Part shown: positions 24,373 to 26,338 of the stretch, in pieces
Layout of the letters: every line of letters starts with the position of its first letter
How positions within the stretch are numbered: the stretch's first letter is position 1
NCBI GenBank assembly: GCA_964463325.1
Contig: CAYXBY010000021.1
Location: forward strand, 1-26,338
Direction of reading: 5' to 3'
Length of the DNA: 26,338 nucleotides
Source: UMGS1002 sp964463325
Lineage (GTDB): Bacteria; Bacillota; Clostridia; Oscillospirales; CAG-272
Notes under the pieces: generated by a model
What the model was told of the DNA's origin: nothing
Databases searched by the model: none
What the model saw: the letters and a program-made list of their open reading frames with translations, nothing else
Position numbers and translations under genes: made by a program

Positions 24373-24828
24373 TTATTCTTCGGTATGCTTGTGCTCGTGG
24401 TCGTGATCACAGGAGCAGCCGCAGCAATGCGGCGCGGCCTCGGGCACCTTGCGATCGATTCCCTGCTTTTTGTAGTAGTCGGTGATGGCGGCCTTTATGG
24501 CCTCCTCGGCCAGCACCGAGCAGTGTATCTTGACGGGCGGCAGTCCCTCCAGCGCCTCGACAACGGCGGCGTTGGTCAGTCCCAGCGCGTCGTCAATGCT
24601 CTTGCCCTTAATGAGCTCAGTTGCCATAGACGACGTCGCGATAGCCGCGCCGCAGCCGAACGTTTTGAACTTTACATCGGTGATGATATTATCCTCGACC
24701 TTGATGAACATCTGCATTATATCACCGCACTTGGCGTTGCCGACGGTTCCGACGCCGTCTGCATTTTCGATCTCACCCACGTTGCGGGGGTGTGTGAAAT
24801 GATCCATTACTTTTTCGCTGTAAAGCAT
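24373..24828 (-). CDS. iscU: Iron-sulfur cluster scaffold protein IscU with Cys/His-rich tail
   Basis: A 151-residue IscU/NifU N-terminal-type scaffold on which Fe-S clusters are assembled. The ligands are in place: Cys34 and Asp36 (NAKCGDIM), Cys59 (FGCGAAIA), His102 and Cys103 (KIHCSVLAEEA). A tail at 133-151 adds four Cys and five His (HCCGCSCDHDHEHKH), absent from short IscU proteins such as that of E. coli and able to bind metal. The gene starts 22 bases after iscS with AAGGAGC upstream, and is followed by a strong terminator, so this is a two-gene operon. The C34-G-D arrangement and overall length fit the clostridial NifU-like scaffold rather than SufU. Confidence 0.95.
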   Translation of the reverse strand: MLYSEKVMDHFTHPRNVGEIENADGVGTVGNAKCGDIMQMFIKVEDNIITDVKFKTFGCGAAIATSSMATELIKGKSIDDALGLTNAAVVEALEGLPPVKIHCSVLAEEAIKAAITDYYKKQGIDRKVPEAAPHCCGCSCDHDHEHKHTEE

Positions 24829-24850
24829 ATATTTAGCTCCTTTTTTGATT

Positions 24851-26020
24851 TCAGTTGCTGGGATAGATGGGGCTCATGGCACGCAGCTGCGCCACGACCT
24901 CGGTGACGGTCGCGATAATGCGATCGACATGCTCCTCGGTGTTGAGGTGTGAGAGTGAGAAGCGCAGCGAGCCGTGCGCCATTTCGACCGGCAGGCCGGT
25001 CGCCAGCAGCACGTGCGACGCCTCAAGCGATTTGGACGAGCAGGCAGAGCCGGTGGAGGCGGCGATGCCCTTTATGTCAAGCCACAGCAGCAGGCTCTCG
25101 CCCTCGACGTACTCAAACGAGACGTTGACGTTGCCTGGCAGACGGTCGGTCGGGTGACCGTTGAGATGCGAATGGGGGATGGCGCAGAGGCCGGCTATGA
25201 GTCGGTCGCGCAGGGCGCTCACGCGCTTCATGTCGTCCAGCTTGGCATGTGCCAGCTTGGCCGCGCAGGCCAGACCAACGATGTAGGGCAGGTTTTCAGT
25301 TCCGCCGCGCTTGCCGCGCTCCTGGCCGCCGCCGTCCACAAGGTTGGCGATGCGGACGCCGCGCCGCACATACAGCGCGCCGATGCCCTTGGGTGCGCCC
25401 AGCTTGTGGCCGGACAGCGAAAGCATGTCCACGCCCAGCTCATCGACGGTAAACGGCACAGCGCCATAGGCCTGAACGGCGTCGGTGAAGCAGAGTGCGC
25501 CGGCGGCGTGGGCTATCTCGGCGATCTGCTTGATGGGCTCGATGGTTCCGATCTCGTTATTTGCGAACATGACCGCCACCAGCGCGGTGGTGTCGTCGGC
25601 CTCGCGGCGCAGCTGCTCGAGATCGACCTTGCCGGTGCTATCGACGTCAAGGTAGACAACATCAAAGCCCTCGCGCGCCAGCGCCTCGCAGGTATGCAGC
25701 ACAGCGTGGTGCTCGATCTTGCTGGTTATGATCTTTTTCCGCCCCGGCTTGGCCATATGTGCGGCGCCCTTGATGGCCCAGTTGTCGGACTCGGAGCCGC
25801 AGGAGGTGAAATACAGCTCCCCGGCGTTGCAGCCGAGCGTTGCGGCTATATCCTCGCGGGCGCGGTCAAGCAGCTCGCGCGCCAGCTGCCCCTCGTGGTG
25901 CAGGCTGGAGGGATTGCCCCAATAGGTGTTGAAGACAGGCATCATTGCATCGACGACCTCCGGCAGTACCGGCATGGTCGCGGCATTATCGGCGTATATT
26001 CTATTTTGTTGTTCGTTCAT
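24851..26020 (-). CDS. iscS: Cysteine desulfurase (IscS/NifS type)
   Basis: A 389-residue PLP enzyme converting cysteine to alanine and enzyme-bound persulfide, which supplies sulfur to the IscU scaffold encoded next to it. PLP-binding Lys206 is in SLSGHKLGAPKG, and the catalytic Cys327 in the STGSACSSKS loop, which is long as in class I (IscS/NifS) enzymes. The N-terminal YADNAATMPVLPEV block and the HHAVLHTCE segment are typical. The start at 26020 is supported by GAGGAAAGC upstream. No IscR regulator, HscA/B or ferredoxin gene is in the window, so the operon is minimal. Confidence 0.96.
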   Translation of the reverse strand: MNEQQNRIYADNAATMPVLPEVVDAMMPVFNTYWGNPSSLHHEGQLARELLDRAREDIAATLGCNAGELYFTSCGSESDNWAIKGAAHMAKPGRKKIITSKIEHHAVLHTCEALAREGFDVVYLDVDSTGKVDLEQLRREADDTTALVAVMFANNEIGTIEPIKQIAEIAHAAGALCFTDAVQAYGAVPFTVDELGVDMLSLSGHKLGAPKGIGALYVRRGVRIANLVDGGGQERGKRGGTENLPYIVGLACAAKLAHAKLDDMKRVSALRDRLIAGLCAIPHSHLNGHPTDRLPGNVNVSFEYVEGESLLLWLDIKGIAASTGSACSSKSLEASHVLLATGLPVEMAHGSLRFSLSHLNTEEHVDRIIATVTEVVAQLRAMSPIYPSN

Positions 26021-26058
26021 ATAAGCTTTCCTCGTTATTTGGCTTTTTTACCGATAAT

Positions 26059-26087
26059 ATTGTATACCAAATTCGTGTATTTTTCAA
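26059..26087 (-). promoter_or_regulatory. Sigma-A promoter of the isc operon
   Basis: On the minus strand: TTGAAA (26087-26082), a 17-base spacer and TACAAT (26064-26059), about 40 bases before the start codon. A self-pairing element TTGCAA-TTTT-TTGCAA (26095-26110) lies just upstream of the -35. Confidence 0.75.
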
Positions 26088-26164
26088 GAGGGTATTGCAA
26101 TTTTTTGCAAAAACATTATTTGCGACAAATGCGCACCATTTTGGTGTACTTTTTTAGTGTATTT

Positions 26165-26321
26165 TTGTGGGAGGTGAAGTATTGCATACTTCGGCGCTGG
26201 GTTGAGGCCTGCAGCCTCGGGGCTGTGGGGAAGTATTGCATGCTTCGGGGCTGGGTTGACCGATTGTTATCGGTAAGCCGATGCTTGGTACTTTCTGTCT
26301 CGTGACAGAGAAGTAACCGTT
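26165..26321. repeat. Composite hairpin repeat, right copy (inverted, one unit longer)
   Basis: The reverse complement of the left repeat with an extra module. Mini-hairpins are GAAGTAT-TGC-ATACTTC (26176-26192), GAGGC-CTGCA-GCCTC (26204-26218) and an additional GAAGTATTGCATGCTTC (26230-26246), separated by CGGxGCTGxG-type spacers. Then follow ACCGAT-TGTT-ATCGGT (26259-26274) and TCTGTC-TCGT-GACAGA (26294-26309). The core 26256-26321 matches bases 1-66 inverted with one mismatch. Confidence 0.85.
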
Positions 26322-26338
26322 CAGACCGCCAAAGGCGG

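Noticed and set aside
24974..26305. 443-codon open frame on the plus strand
   Set aside because: Antisense to iscS and running into the terminal repeat; the real gene has both catalytic residues.
1..26321. A 26-kb transposon with terminal inverted repeats
   Set aside because: The content is housekeeping and metabolic (rarA, iscSU, ABC-F), no transposase or integrase is present, and a similar hairpin cluster occurs internally.
1..26338. CRISPR arrays, tRNA or rRNA genes
   Set aside because: No evenly spaced repeats with unique spacers and no tRNA or rRNA sequence was found on either strand by eye.

Overview
The window looks like a contig from a moderately GC-rich anaerobic Bacillota genome, most likely a gut Clostridia/Oscillospirales member. 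This rests on gene content and signals, not on a marker gene. I see AGGAGG-type ribosome binding sites, canonical sigma-A promoters with 17-base spacers (TTGACA/TATAAT type), Gram-positive lipoprotein signals, a YdiF-type ABC-F ATPase, a BspA-like leucine-rich-repeat lipoprotein, a Cys-type sulfatase, and a DUF5696/YIP1/sugar-ABC gene set of the kind found in this group.

Layout. (1) 1-125: a composite repeat of stacked hairpins. A longer inverted copy lies at 26165-26321, so the window is bounded by an inverted repeat with a 66-base, one-mismatch core. (2) 131-3508, plus strand: a promoter, a cytosolic sulfatase and a lipoprotein carrying collagen-like linkers, an SH3b domain and an SGNH esterase. 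(3) 3541-4715, plus: a separately promoted BspA-like lipoprotein. (4) 4739-6097, minus: rarA with its own promoter and terminator. (5) 6178-6910, minus: a small His-rich membrane protein and a sigma-region-4-like HTH protein. (6) 6939-7157, plus: a promoter and a roughly 170-185 nt structured RNA whose pairing resembles 6S RNA. (7) 7299-9224, plus: ABC-F ATPase, followed by a hairpin-repeat cluster and a bidirectional terminator.

(8) 9524-23850, minus: a 14-kb, seven-gene operon that dominates the window. In transcription order it holds a long structured leader; a 1167-residue solute-binding protein with two carbohydrate-binding-like modules; permease pair A; an NHL-propeller/TPR/Yip1 membrane protein; a 1457-residue DUF5696 protein interrupted by an Ala-rich coiled coil of about 440 residues; and permease pair B. 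Gaps between genes are 1-41 bases and no ATPase gene is present. The most plausible reading is a surface glycan capture and import machine that borrows a shared MsmX-type ATPase from elsewhere.

(9) 24290-26087, minus: iscS-iscU, with a sigma-A promoter and a strong terminator.

The strongest candidates for something undescribed are the seven-gene operon (one unanchored binding protein, two permease pairs, two accessory surface proteins), the coiled-coil insertion in the DUF5696 protein, the modular covarying hairpin repeats, and the 6S-like RNA.
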